A DNA stretch of 64,000 nucleotides from Rhodoblastus sp963704565 (lineage in GTDB: Bacteria > Pseudomonadota > Alphaproteobacteria > Rhizobiales > Beijerinckiaceae), in the NCBI GenBank assembly GCA_963704565.1, contig OY969917.1, forward strand, positions 1,488,001-1,552,000. The letters run 5' to 3'. The translations under genes were made by a program, and so were the position numbers. The notes under the pieces are model-generated. The model was not told where the DNA came from, made no database searches, and worked only from the letters and a program-made list of their open reading frames with translations. Shown in pieces: positions 27,001 through 33,584 of the stretch. Position 1 is the first letter of the stretch. Every line of letters starts with the position of its first letter.

Positions 27001-28909
27001 TCGTATCGACGGCCAGCCCGCCGGAACCGAGAAACCCGCTCGACGCGACATATTCATAGCCGCCGCTGTCGACGATCGTGCTGCTCGCGACGGTGTAGAT
27101 ATCCTGCTCGCCGCCGGCGAAAACCGTCGTGTAGAAGGCTGTGCCACCGACGGTGTCGTTCGAGTAAGGTCCAATATACTGGCTGCCGCCGCTGAGCATC
27201 GCGCTGGTGGCTGTGCCGGCATAGACGTGTTGGACGGCGCCACTCTTGACTGTGGCGCTGATGGCGGCGCCGTATTCAATATTTTGCACGCCTCCGCTGT
27301 TCACCGTCGTGGCGGTGGCTGAGCCGAAATAGACGTTTTCGGCTCCGCCGCCATTCACCGTCGTGGCGCTGGCCACGCCGCCGACGTTTTCGACGCCGCC
27401 ATTGATGAGGGAGCTGACGATGGTTCCGCCGGGGTCCGCGGTGAGGGTCACGCCGCTGGACGCTGTGAAGCCGGTTTCGGTGTAGCCGGACCCGATCGCC
27501 AGCACACCTCTGCTGACGGAGAAGGCGCCGACGCTCGCGCCTCCAAACAGTTCCAGCATGCCGCCGCTGAGCGTCGTGCTGACGATCGCGCCATAGACGC
27601 CCTGTTCTCCGCCATCGACCGTTGTGTTGGTCGCCGTGCCGCCGGCGCTGACGTATTGATAGCCCCCCGAGATGGTCGTGTTGCTCGCCGCGCCGCCCGA
27701 AAGGACGTCCTGCTCGCCGCCGGTGATGGAGATGGTCGTAAAGTTCGCTAGGCCGCCGCTTTCGACAGTCTGCGAACCATAATTAACGCTCGTGTTGCTC
27801 GCAGAGCCGCCGAACCCGACGTATTCATGCCCGCTGGCCCAAATCGTCGTGCTTATCGCCGTGCCGGTTCCTCCGCCGGAGCCGACATATTGAACCCCGC
27901 CGCTTTCGATCGTCGTGCCCGTCGCATAGCCGACCCCAAAATCATAGCCGACGACCTGTTCACCGCCGGCGCTGATCGTCGTGTTGGTCGCCGTCCCGGT
28001 TCCAAAAAAATCGCCGACGTACTGACTGCCGCCGCCGCTGATCGTCGTGGTTGTCGCTGTCCCGGTCCCAAAATTATAGCCGACGTCCTGCAAGCCGCCG
28101 CTGTCGATCGTCGTGCTCGTCGCGTTGCCAGTCCCATAGTCATCGCCAACGGCCTGATAGCCGCTGACCGTCGTGCCTGTCGCCGTCCCGGCGCCGCCAG
28201 TGCCGGAGCCGAGGTATTCATAGCCGCCGCTATCGATCGTCGTGCTCGTCGCCGTCCCGGTCCCGGAATCATAGCCGACGTACTGCGAGCCGCCGCTATC
28301 GATCGTCGTGCTCGTCGCCGTCCCGGTCCCGGAACCATAGCCAACGTACTGAGCGCCGCCGCTGTCGATCGTCGTGCTCGTCGCCCTCGCGTTCCCGGTC
28401 GCGTAGTAATAGCCGACGTACTGCGAGCCGCCGCTGTCGATCGTCGTGTTGGTCGCCGTCCCGGTTCCAAAAAAATCGCCGACGTACTGATTGCCGCCGC
28501 TGTCGATCGTCGTGTTCGTCGCCGTACCGGTCCCGTAGTCATAGCCGACGACCTGATTGCCGCCGCTGTCGATCGTCGTGCCGGTCGCCGTACCGGTCCC
28601 GTAGTCATAGCCGACATACTGCGAGCCGCCGCTGACCGTCGTGTTCGTCGCCGTCCCGGTCCCGTAGTCATAGCCGACGAGCTGATTGCCGCCGCTGTCG
28701 ATCGTCGTGCTCGTCGCCGTCCCGGTCCCGTAGTCATAGCCGACGCCCTGAAAGCCGCCGCTGTCGATCGTCGTGCCCGTCGCCGTACCGGTCCCGTAGT
28801 CATAGCCGACGAACTGAACGCCGCCCGACAGGATCGTGGTGCCGCTGTCGCTTCCCGAGTTGCCCGCGCCCGATCCGACATATTTGGTCGTGTTGAGAGT
28901 TCCGGTCAT
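24092..28909 (-). CDS. Giant strand-loop-strand repeat adhesin with C-terminal Hint domain
   Basis: 1605 residues. Residues 1 to about 1290 consist mainly of autotransporter-passenger strand-loop-strand repeats of ~20 residues, unit approximately GYDYGTGTATSTTIDSGGxQ, separated by less regular AIDA-like stretches. Around residue 1316 a Hint domain begins (CYCAGTLIATERGEAAVEDL, then VSPEHAMFLDGVLISAKHLV), the self-splicing/autoprocessing fold of Hint_2 type, followed by ~150 further residues. There is no signal peptide and no autotransporter beta-barrel, so export by type I secretion is the more likely route. Many Thr/Ser in the loops are potential heptosylation sites for the neighbouring transferase. 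AGGAGCGGAACG precedes the ATG. Confidence 0.88.
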   Translation of the reverse strand: MTGTLNTTKYVGSGAGNSGSDSGTTILSGGVQFVGYDYGTGTATGTTIDSGGFQGVGYDYGTGTATSTTIDSGGNQLVGYDYGTGTATNTTVSGGSQYVGYDYGTGTATGTTIDSGGNQVVGYDYGTGTATNTTIDSGGNQYVGDFFGTGTATNTTIDSGGSQYVGYYYATGNARATSTTIDSGGAQYVGYGSGTGTATSTTIDSGGSQYVGYDSGTGTATSTTIDSGGYEYLGSGTGGAGTATGTTVSGYQAVGDDYGTGNATSTTIDSGGLQDVGYNFGTGTATTTTISGGGSQYVGDFFGTGTATNTTISAGGEQVVGYDFGVGYATGTTIESGGVQYVGSGGGTGTAISTTIWASGHEYVGFGGSASNTSVNYGSQTVESGGLANFTTISITGGEQDVLSGGAASNTTISGGYQYVSAGGTATNTTVDGGEQGVYGAIVSTTLSGGMLELFGGASVGAFSVSRGVLAIGSGYTETGFTASSGVTLTADPGGTIVSSLINGGVENVGGVASATTVNGGGAENVYFGSATATTVNSGGVQNIEYGAAISATVKSGAVQHVYAGTATSAMLSGGSQYIGPYSNDTVGGTAFYTTVFAGGEQDIYTVASSTIVDSGGYEYVASSGFLGSGGLAVDTTVNSGGSAFVGSGGAATTPTISGGRLEFGYASIENGPISFLGSGGAVVFDGGDLPLLDQTTPIDGFRVGDVIEMANFVASGSWNLGADNSLTFSSGGIPFTIFFDPAQNFVGNAFQLTVDGSGNTDITLVAAPLTSSSTVSSGQVAYDVPVKLGGSLLVKAEAVVSGAKISSGGAEVVSSGGSTYDTLVSSGGTLTVLSGGYADPTNILSAGVEVISAGGLDVGALISGGEQDVYGTAISATIDIGSQQVESGGVATSTTISGGSQFVSSGGTATGTVINGGDQYDDGAATSTTISGGYQYVGYSSGTGYATSTTIDRGGQYVGSGLGASGAATDTTIYSGFQDVGDNSGTGTATGTTIDSGGIQYVGWKSGTGYATSTAIFNGGSQFVGGYHGTGTATGTTIQGGGTQYDGVDGGTGTATGTTIDSGGMQYVGLNSGTGTATSTTISGGYQDVGVYGGTGTATSTTIESGGTQYVGDISGHGTAIDTSINTGGVQFVGYELAGETGAATSTTISGGDQYVVSGGTATDTTIYSGGLEDVQFGGVANAPVIDGGTLKLEQGASVSTGPIDFSADNNWGTLDLTGDGAGSTLAAPISGFTGTGGTASTSDVIDITGTGNAGDHVVWTQDTTTHGTLKVEGASNNVLETLTLDGTYYQSQFVLTNSASVDQIAYNSSAPCYCAGTLIATERGEAAVEDLKIGDLVLTASGALREIVWIGTRAYSPRFAGNNPDLLPIRFKAGSLDENVPRRDLLVSPEHAMFLDGVLISAKHLVNGATIVQEKPEDDIQYFHIELASHDVLLAEGAFSESFVDDDSRGMFQNAHEFSELYPGARTREAVYCAPRVEDGFTLDRVRRRLAERAGLAFPAAPDFGALLGAVEHCDHEGVSGWALNTAYPNAPVCLDVIVDGAFAGYAYAQAERPNGDRGFALRFARALDPSRPHEIELRRSADGAVFGNSLSLAARAAPDAAA
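25390..26250. repeat. Tandem ~60-bp coding repeats, second block of the adhesin gene
   Basis: About a dozen units of 57-66 bp that encode the strand-loop-strand repeat. A common core on the plus strand is GTCGTGCTCGTCGCCGTCCC, followed by a GCCGACGTACTG-type stretch. Units are more diverged than in the block at 27870-28850. Confidence 0.75.
27870..28850. repeat. Tandem 63-bp coding repeats, first block of the adhesin gene
   Basis: About fifteen units with period near 63 bp, several almost identical (for example those around 28490-28800, which share GCCGCTGTCGATCGTCGTG and CCGTAGTCATAGCCGAC). Near-identity points to recent expansion by slippage or unequal recombination; in-frame unit length keeps the protein open. 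Confidence 0.85.
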
Positions 28910-28966
28910 CGTTCCGCTCCTGGCTCAAGGCGTCAGCCGGCGCCCACCATCGTTGCATTCCCGTTT

Positions 28967-28999
28967 CCCGGCCACCGCGCCGCGGCCGGGAGTTTTTTT
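28967..28999 (+). terminator. Intrinsic terminator on the plus strand between adhesin and heptosyltransferase genes
   Basis: CCCGGCC / GGCCGGG (28967-28973, 28984-28990) followed by AG and seven T (28993-28999). Both flanking genes are on the minus strand, so as drawn it would stop antisense transcription entering the transferase gene; on the minus strand the hairpin lacks a T-run. Confidence 0.6.
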
Positions 29000-29000
29000 C

Positions 29001-30323
29001 TTATTCCGTCGCTGGCGCGGGCGTGTCCGAGAATCCCGGAATGCGCCTTATGGCCTGTTTCACTTGTTCCGCCGTGATCAGGCGGGTGCATTCGAACTGG
29101 CGCGGCGTTCCCGCGTGGCGGGGGCACCAGAGAAAATCGTGATGGTTGAACCGAAGCGTCGGGTCGTTCCAGCAACCGACGCAGGCGTGGTAATTGATGA
29201 CCCGGTAAGGCGTCTCGAATTCCGTGTTCGGAAGCGTGAAGCCGCTGATCATGACGGTGGGCGCGCCCGACGCCCAAGCCAGCCAAGCCAGGCCGCTGCT
29301 GAGCCCTAAGAAGAATTCGGCGTGGCGGATCCAGCGCACGCAGTCCTCGAGCGACAATTGGCCGGTCATGTCCTCGGCGCCGGCGGGAACATGGTTCCAG
29401 ACGATTCCGTCGCCGTTGACCGGCTTCTGGTCGATGCAGACGACGCGATAGCCCGCCGCCTTCAGGAAGGCGATGATCTCGCGCCAGCCGAAAGGATTGT
29501 TCCAGTACTTGCACTGCGACGTCGCCTGGGTGGCGATGACAACATATTTTTCCGCGATTGGCCGCTCGCCTTGAGGAACCGCGAGGCGCGGCGCCGCCTC
29601 GGTGGGATCGAGGCCGAGAATAAATGCAGCCGTGCGATGCAGCCCGACATGGCGGAAATCGACGGGCTGGTGAATGCGCTCGACATCGTTGAAGAACAGC
29701 CCGACGCGATAGGTCGCGTAATAGCCGTCTCCCTTCGCGCTCTTGGTGTCGATGAAGCTTATGTCGGGATAGGCGCCGGCAAACAGCGGAATGAGCCGGT
29801 CCGCCATGGCGATCGTCAGTTTGCACTTGTGCCGGTCGGCGAAGCGGGTCGCATAGGAAAGCCAGGCGATCGTGTCGCCCAGCGTGCCGACCGGAAAGGC
29901 GATCAGGACCTCTTGGTCCGTGGCGTCGTAATTGTGCTCGAAGACGAGTTTTTCGCCCTTCCACGCCTCGATGCGGAAGCGGACATAATATTTCTTGGCG
30001 CTGCGCACCGACCCGCCGCGAAAATCCGGCGTGGTCTGGAACAGGTAGTTTCCGGTGTCGAGGTCGATCAGCCGGATGCGCCACACCTCCGGCCCCACGG
30101 GGGCCTGCACGCGGCAGCCGTCGTTGAAATCGAACCGGATGCCGGAAGCGTCGAGTTGGGTGGGAACCTGCGGCGGCGCAGGAAAGGTGTTTTCCGGCGT
30201 GACGGCGCTGGCCTCGGGCGCGGCGCCCGATTCGGGCGAGGCCGAGGAGCCGGGCGCCCCTTCGGCGACCGCTGCTTCCTGGCCTTCGCCGCCGCTGCCA
30301 GCGGTCCAGGTATAATCCGTCAT
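29001..30323 (-). CDS. Autotransporter strand-loop-strand O-heptosyltransferase (BAHT family, TibC-like)
   Basis: A ~440-residue cytoplasmic glycosyltransferase that adds ADP-activated heptose to Ser/Thr of strand-loop-strand repeats. It has a disordered Ala/Ser/Pro N-terminus, a TibC-like beta-rich part (FDFNDGCRVQAPVGPEVWRI, SAKKYYVRFRIEAWKGEKLV), and a GT9-like fold (FPVGTLGDTIAWLSYATRFA; ATQATSQCKYWNNPFGWREI; GLSSGLAWLAWASGAPTVMI). A C-terminal C-x2-C-x15-C-x11-C motif (VGCWND... WCPRH... FECTR) corresponds to the iron-binding finger of BAHT enzymes. It lies 91 bases upstream of the repeat adhesin, its presumed substrate. AAGGGGG precedes the ATG. Confidence 0.92.
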   Translation of the reverse strand: MTDYTWTAGSGGEGQEAAVAEGAPGSSASPESGAAPEASAVTPENTFPAPPQVPTQLDASGIRFDFNDGCRVQAPVGPEVWRIRLIDLDTGNYLFQTTPDFRGGSVRSAKKYYVRFRIEAWKGEKLVFEHNYDATDQEVLIAFPVGTLGDTIAWLSYATRFADRHKCKLTIAMADRLIPLFAGAYPDISFIDTKSAKGDGYYATYRVGLFFNDVERIHQPVDFRHVGLHRTAAFILGLDPTEAAPRLAVPQGERPIAEKYVVIATQATSQCKYWNNPFGWREIIAFLKAAGYRVVCIDQKPVNGDGIVWNHVPAGAEDMTGQLSLEDCVRWIRHAEFFLGLSSGLAWLAWASGAPTVMISGFTLPNTEFETPYRVINYHACVGCWNDPTLRFNHHDFLWCPRHAGTPRQFECTRLITAEQVKQAIRRIPGFSDTPAPATE

Positions 30324-30947
30324 CGAATTCCCCCTTACCCGACATTTTCCGGACGGACGGCCCATCCGCCCCTGATTGATGCACTTCAGACCGTCCGCCC
30401 TGCCATCGGAGGGCAGACCGGCGCGATAACGGCGTCCATTCCAACACGACAGCCGGGAAGGCCGCCTTGGCCTGCCTGGGGGGCGCTCTTCCAGCGCGTC
30501 TCGCAGGCCGCCGGAGGCGCCGACCAATGTTTGCCTGTCGGCCAGGTCGTCGCGTTACCGCCCTATGTCGCAAATGTTTGATCGGTCGACGCAACTTTCG
30601 CCTCCCGCTCAACGTGCGGATTGCTTTGGCCAGAAAGGTTCAGCCTCAATTCTCCAATGGAAGCATCAAAAAACAACAAAATCAGGAATACAATGATTTG
30701 GAGCAATTTACGTATAATTACGGAGAGGAAATATCAGGCATTCTGACCTTGGCGCAGACATTACTCGCCGCATACGCTTCGCGACATCACTTCTATCATC
30801 CTGTCATGAAATGATTTTTTGCAATTTGTCGTCCTGACCCCTTGCTGAACGCGCCCGGCCGCCGACACCCACAGGGCGGCGGACGTTGATCGAACGATGG
30901 ATCTCGCGCGACGAAACGTGACGCGGGCCCCCAGACTTCAGCCCCGG
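30324..30947. other. Long AT-rich leader upstream of the heptosyltransferase gene
   Basis: No gene is recognised. From about 30640 to 30830 the sequence is strikingly AT-rich (for example AACAACAAAATCAGGAATAC, ACGTATAATTACGGAG) compared with everything around it. It lies between the stop of the aldo/keto reductase and the start of the transferase gene, both on the minus strand, so it probably contains the promoter of the adhesin locus and may bind an AT-specific silencer such as MucR/H-NS-like proteins. Confidence 0.5.
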
Positions 30948-31991
30948 TCAGGGCGCCGGATTGCCGCGAATTTGGTGGAGCGCGTCGATGCGCTTCTCGA
31001 TCTCGGGATCGAGCGCATGGGGCGCGTCGAGGATCAGCTTGAGCTGATCGAAATTGGTCGCGCCGACGATATTGGCGGTGACGAAGGGACGCGAAGTCAC
31101 GAAGGCCAGCGCGAGATGGACCGGGTGGAGGCCGAATTCCCGCGCCAGCGCATGGTAGTCTTCGATGCCTTCGTCCACGCCCGGCTTCTGGTAGCGCTGG
31201 GCGCGCGGGAACAAAGTGAAGCGCGCGCCCTCGGGTTTTCCGCCGTGCAGATATTTGCCGGTGAGAAAACCCTGCGCCAAAGGCGAATAGGCGAGCAGTC
31301 CGATCTGCTCGCGGAAGGCGAATTCGGCGAGGCCGATCTCGAACTGGCGGTTGAGCAGGTGGTAGGCGTTCTGGATCGAGACGAGGCGCGGCCCCACTCC
31401 CATTTCCGTCGCGCGCAAAAATTGGCTGACGCCCCAGGCGGTCTCGTTGGACACGCCAAAATGACGGATTTTTCCCTGTTTCACCAATTCGCCGAGCGCC
31501 GAAACCGTCTCCTCGAAGGTGACGCCGTCCGGGCCGCCACGATCGCGATAGGCGTTTGAATTGGCCTCGAACAGGTCCATCGGCCGGTCCGGCCAATGGA
31601 GTTGATAAAGGTCGATATAATCGGTTTGCAGCCGCTTCAGCGACTGTTCCACCGCGTAAAAAATGTTCGTGCGGTCGAGCCGCGCGCTTTCGCCGTCGCG
31701 AAACCAGGGCATGGCGGTGCGCCCGACGATTTTCGTCGCCAGGATAATCTTTTCACGATTTTTGCGGGCGGAAAGCCATTTGCCGATAATGGTCTCGGTC
31801 GCGCCATAGGTCTCCGCGCGAGGGGGGATGGCGTAAAGTTCCGCCGTATCGAAGAAATTCACGCCCTTGGCGAGGGCGTAATCCATCTGCGCGAAAGCAT
31901 CGGCCTCGCCGGTCTGCTGACCGTAAGTCATGGTGCCGAGACAGATTGCCGAGACTCTTATGTCCGTGCGGCCAAGCGGGCGCTGCTGCAT
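30948..31991 (-). CDS. Aldo/keto reductase (Tas-like)
   Basis: A 347-residue NADP-dependent oxidoreductase of the AKR superfamily. The catalytic tetrad is seen in GVNFFDTAELYAIPP (Asp, Tyr), ILATKIVGR (Lys) and YQLHWPDRP (His). The QRPLGRTDIRVSAICLGTMT start and length match the Tas/YghZ-like group. Substrate unknown. The ATG at 31991 is the natural N-terminus; a deoxyribosyltransferase gene precedes it by 30 bases on the same strand. Confidence 0.93.
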   Translation of the reverse strand: MQQRPLGRTDIRVSAICLGTMTYGQQTGEADAFAQMDYALAKGVNFFDTAELYAIPPRAETYGATETIIGKWLSARKNREKIILATKIVGRTAMPWFRDGESARLDRTNIFYAVEQSLKRLQTDYIDLYQLHWPDRPMDLFEANSNAYRDRGGPDGVTFEETVSALGELVKQGKIRHFGVSNETAWGVSQFLRATEMGVGPRLVSIQNAYHLLNRQFEIGLAEFAFREQIGLLAYSPLAQGFLTGKYLHGGKPEGARFTLFPRAQRYQKPGVDEGIEDYHALAREFGLHPVHLALAFVTSRPFVTANIVGATNFDQLKLILDAPHALDPEIEKRIDALHQIRGNPAP

Positions 31992-32021
31992 TCCAATACT
32001 CCAATGACAACGGGCGCCCGC

Positions 32022-32588
32022 TCAAAACCCGAAATGCACCTTCGCCTGGCGCAGGCAGGCGATGAAGCCGGTCAGATCGCCGCAGCCCGGCAGCGTCATA
32101 TCGGGGCGGATGACGCGCCGGCGTTGCGATTTCACCGCGCCGTCGAGCATGAGATTGTCGGCATTGCCGAAATTCTCGATCAGCAACCCATGCGCATCGC
32201 AAAATTCGCCATCGGGCGCGCCATGGACGCCATGGGCCGCCGCGACGCGGTCGAACAGAGGCGCGGAATCGTTGGTGTAGGCGAAAACCGGTTTTCCAAG
32301 CGCTGCGAAAAAGCCCAGTTCAAAGGCCACGCCCGGATCGGCGTTGACCCCGCGAAAGGGCGTGAGATTGAAAATCCCCGCATCCGCCTCGCGCATCGTC
32401 GCGACATTGGCGGCGAAGATTTTCTGGTCCTCCGCCTCGCCCGGCATGTCGGCAAGGTCATGGTCGAGCGGATAAAGCCCGACGAAACCGAATTCCTCGC
32501 ACAGGAATTTCTTGCGCTGGCCGATCGCCGGCGCGTCGGGCAGGAAGACTTCGGGACCGGAAAGGTAGATTTTCTGATTTGAGGCCAA
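32022..32588 (-). CDS. Nucleoside 2-deoxyribosyltransferase family protein
   Basis: A 188-residue protein (PF05014). Typical features are YLSGPEVFLPDA at the N-terminus, DAGIFNLTPFRGVNADPGVAFELGF with the catalytic glutamate in the AFELG segment, and GKPVFAYTND. The family exchanges or hydrolyses the base of (deoxy)nucleosides in salvage. It probably forms a unit with the downstream aldo/keto reductase, 30 bases away. Confidence 0.9.
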   Translation of the reverse strand: MASNQKIYLSGPEVFLPDAPAIGQRKKFLCEEFGFVGLYPLDHDLADMPGEAEDQKIFAANVATMREADAGIFNLTPFRGVNADPGVAFELGFFAALGKPVFAYTNDSAPLFDRVAAAHGVHGAPDGEFCDAHGLLIENFGNADNLMLDGAVKSQRRRVIRPDMTLPGCGDLTGFIACLRQAKVHFGF

Positions 32589-32678
32589 ATGCGCACGCTC
32601 CCGCTCACCGAGATGATGGAAATCTTCGCGCGAATGTAGCCGTTCGACGGGCGGTCTGAAAGCGCCGAACAGGGCTGG

Positions 32679-33068
32679 CTATTTTTGCGGTTGCGGTTGA
32701 GCCTGCGCGTGGCGCGGCGTCAGTTCGAAGCTGGCGTTGGCGTTGGTGCTGTTCGTCGCGCCGCCGAAGCCGCGTTCGGAGACCGAACTGTTGGCGTTGA
32801 TGTTGACCAGGCGGCAGTCGGAGCTGAACGCGGCGGACAGCGCGCCGCATTCGGCCTTGAGGCTGTCATAGATCGCGCTCCGGGCGGCCTCCATCGCCTT
32901 GGTTTGATCCTCGGGATTCTGCGACGCGACGGCCTGCCGCTGAATGTTGATATTGACGGTGACGCGCATCGCGTCGGGCGAGGTCGGCCACATCTGCGCC
33001 GACGCCCCTGTCGCGAAAAGGGTGATGGCGGAAAGGGCGGCAGAAGCGACAATTCGTGCAGAAAACAT
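32679..33068 (-). CDS. Small secreted protein of unknown function
   Basis: A 129-residue protein with a signal peptide (FSARIVASAALSAITLFATG, cleavage after ASA) and a short mature part with DAMRVTVNINIQRQAV, two cysteines (AECGAL, SSDCRLVNINANSSV) likely to form a disulfide, and a Q/P-rich tail. No known domain recognised. Some features (NxNINIQ strands plus Cys pair) recall small periplasmic UrcA-type proteins, but this is only a resemblance. Confidence 0.65.
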   Translation of the reverse strand: MFSARIVASAALSAITLFATGASAQMWPTSPDAMRVTVNINIQRQAVASQNPEDQTKAMEAARSAIYDSLKAECGALSAAFSSDCRLVNINANSSVSERGFGGATNSTNANASFELTPRHAQAQPQPQK

Positions 33069-33176
33069 GATGGTCGTCCCGGATGAATGGAAGAACGCCG
33101 GGATGGTAATCGCGACAAATTAAACGGAATTGAATCCGGTTCCGGCAATTTGAACGGCCCGCGAAGAAACACGATC

Positions 33177-33467
33177 TCACGTCCACAGATTGATCTTGTT
33201 CCCCTGCTTGTCGGTAAAGCCGCCGAGGATGATCAGGACGAAATCATAGACCGTCCAGACCACGAAGCCGCCGCCGGTCAGCAATTGCAGGATTCCGGTC
33301 CCGATCTTGCCGACATAGAAACGGTGGAAGCCGAGCAGGCCGAAAAAGAAGCACAGCAGCGCCGCCGGCAGGATGCGCTTGGTCGAGGCGGTGTTGGGCG
33401 CGCCGCAATGCGGGCAGACCGTCGCGGTTTCGTGGATCGGCTGGCCGCAGCCACGGCATGGGATCAT
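33177..33467 (-). CDS. TM2-domain protein with N-terminal zinc ribbon
   Basis: A 96-residue membrane protein. The N-terminal zinc ribbon CRGCGQPIHETATVCPHCG has two CxxC pairs, then a TM2 domain of two helices joined by a short loop (AALLCFFFGLLGFHRFYVGK, GTGILQLLTGGGFVVWTVYD) and the ending FTDKQGNKI. The family is widespread; its role is not known. Confidence 0.9.
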   Translation of the reverse strand: MIPCRGCGQPIHETATVCPHCGAPNTASTKRILPAALLCFFFGLLGFHRFYVGKIGTGILQLLTGGGFVVWTVYDFVLIILGGFTDKQGNKINLWT

Positions 33468-33531
33468 GAGAGCCTCCCAAAAACGTCGCCGCCGAATGGG
33501 TGCGGCTTTCGTGATGCGGCGAGGCTAATCC

Positions 33532-33576
33532 CCTCGCCCCTCACCCTGACCCTCTCCCCGCAATGCGGGGAGAGGG
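33532..33576. repeat. Simple REP-like palindrome downstream of thrS
   Basis: Tail CCTCACCCTGACC and stem CCCTCTCCCCGC-AAT-GCGGGGAGAGGG (33550-33576). The loop is uninterrupted, unlike the nested copies elsewhere. It ends nine bases from the thrS stop codon. Confidence 0.85.
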
Positions 33577-33584
33577 AATTCCCC

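Noticed and set aside
27870..28850. CRISPR-like periodicity
   Set aside because: Units are contiguous, lack unique spacers of constant size, and encode a regular protein repeat.
25028..29077. Long open frames on the plus strand opposite the adhesin (25028-27322 and 27827-29077)
   Set aside because: They mirror the periodic adhesin repeats (Arg/Ala-rich, no domains) and lack ribosome-binding sites; openness follows from the repeat composition of the minus-strand gene.
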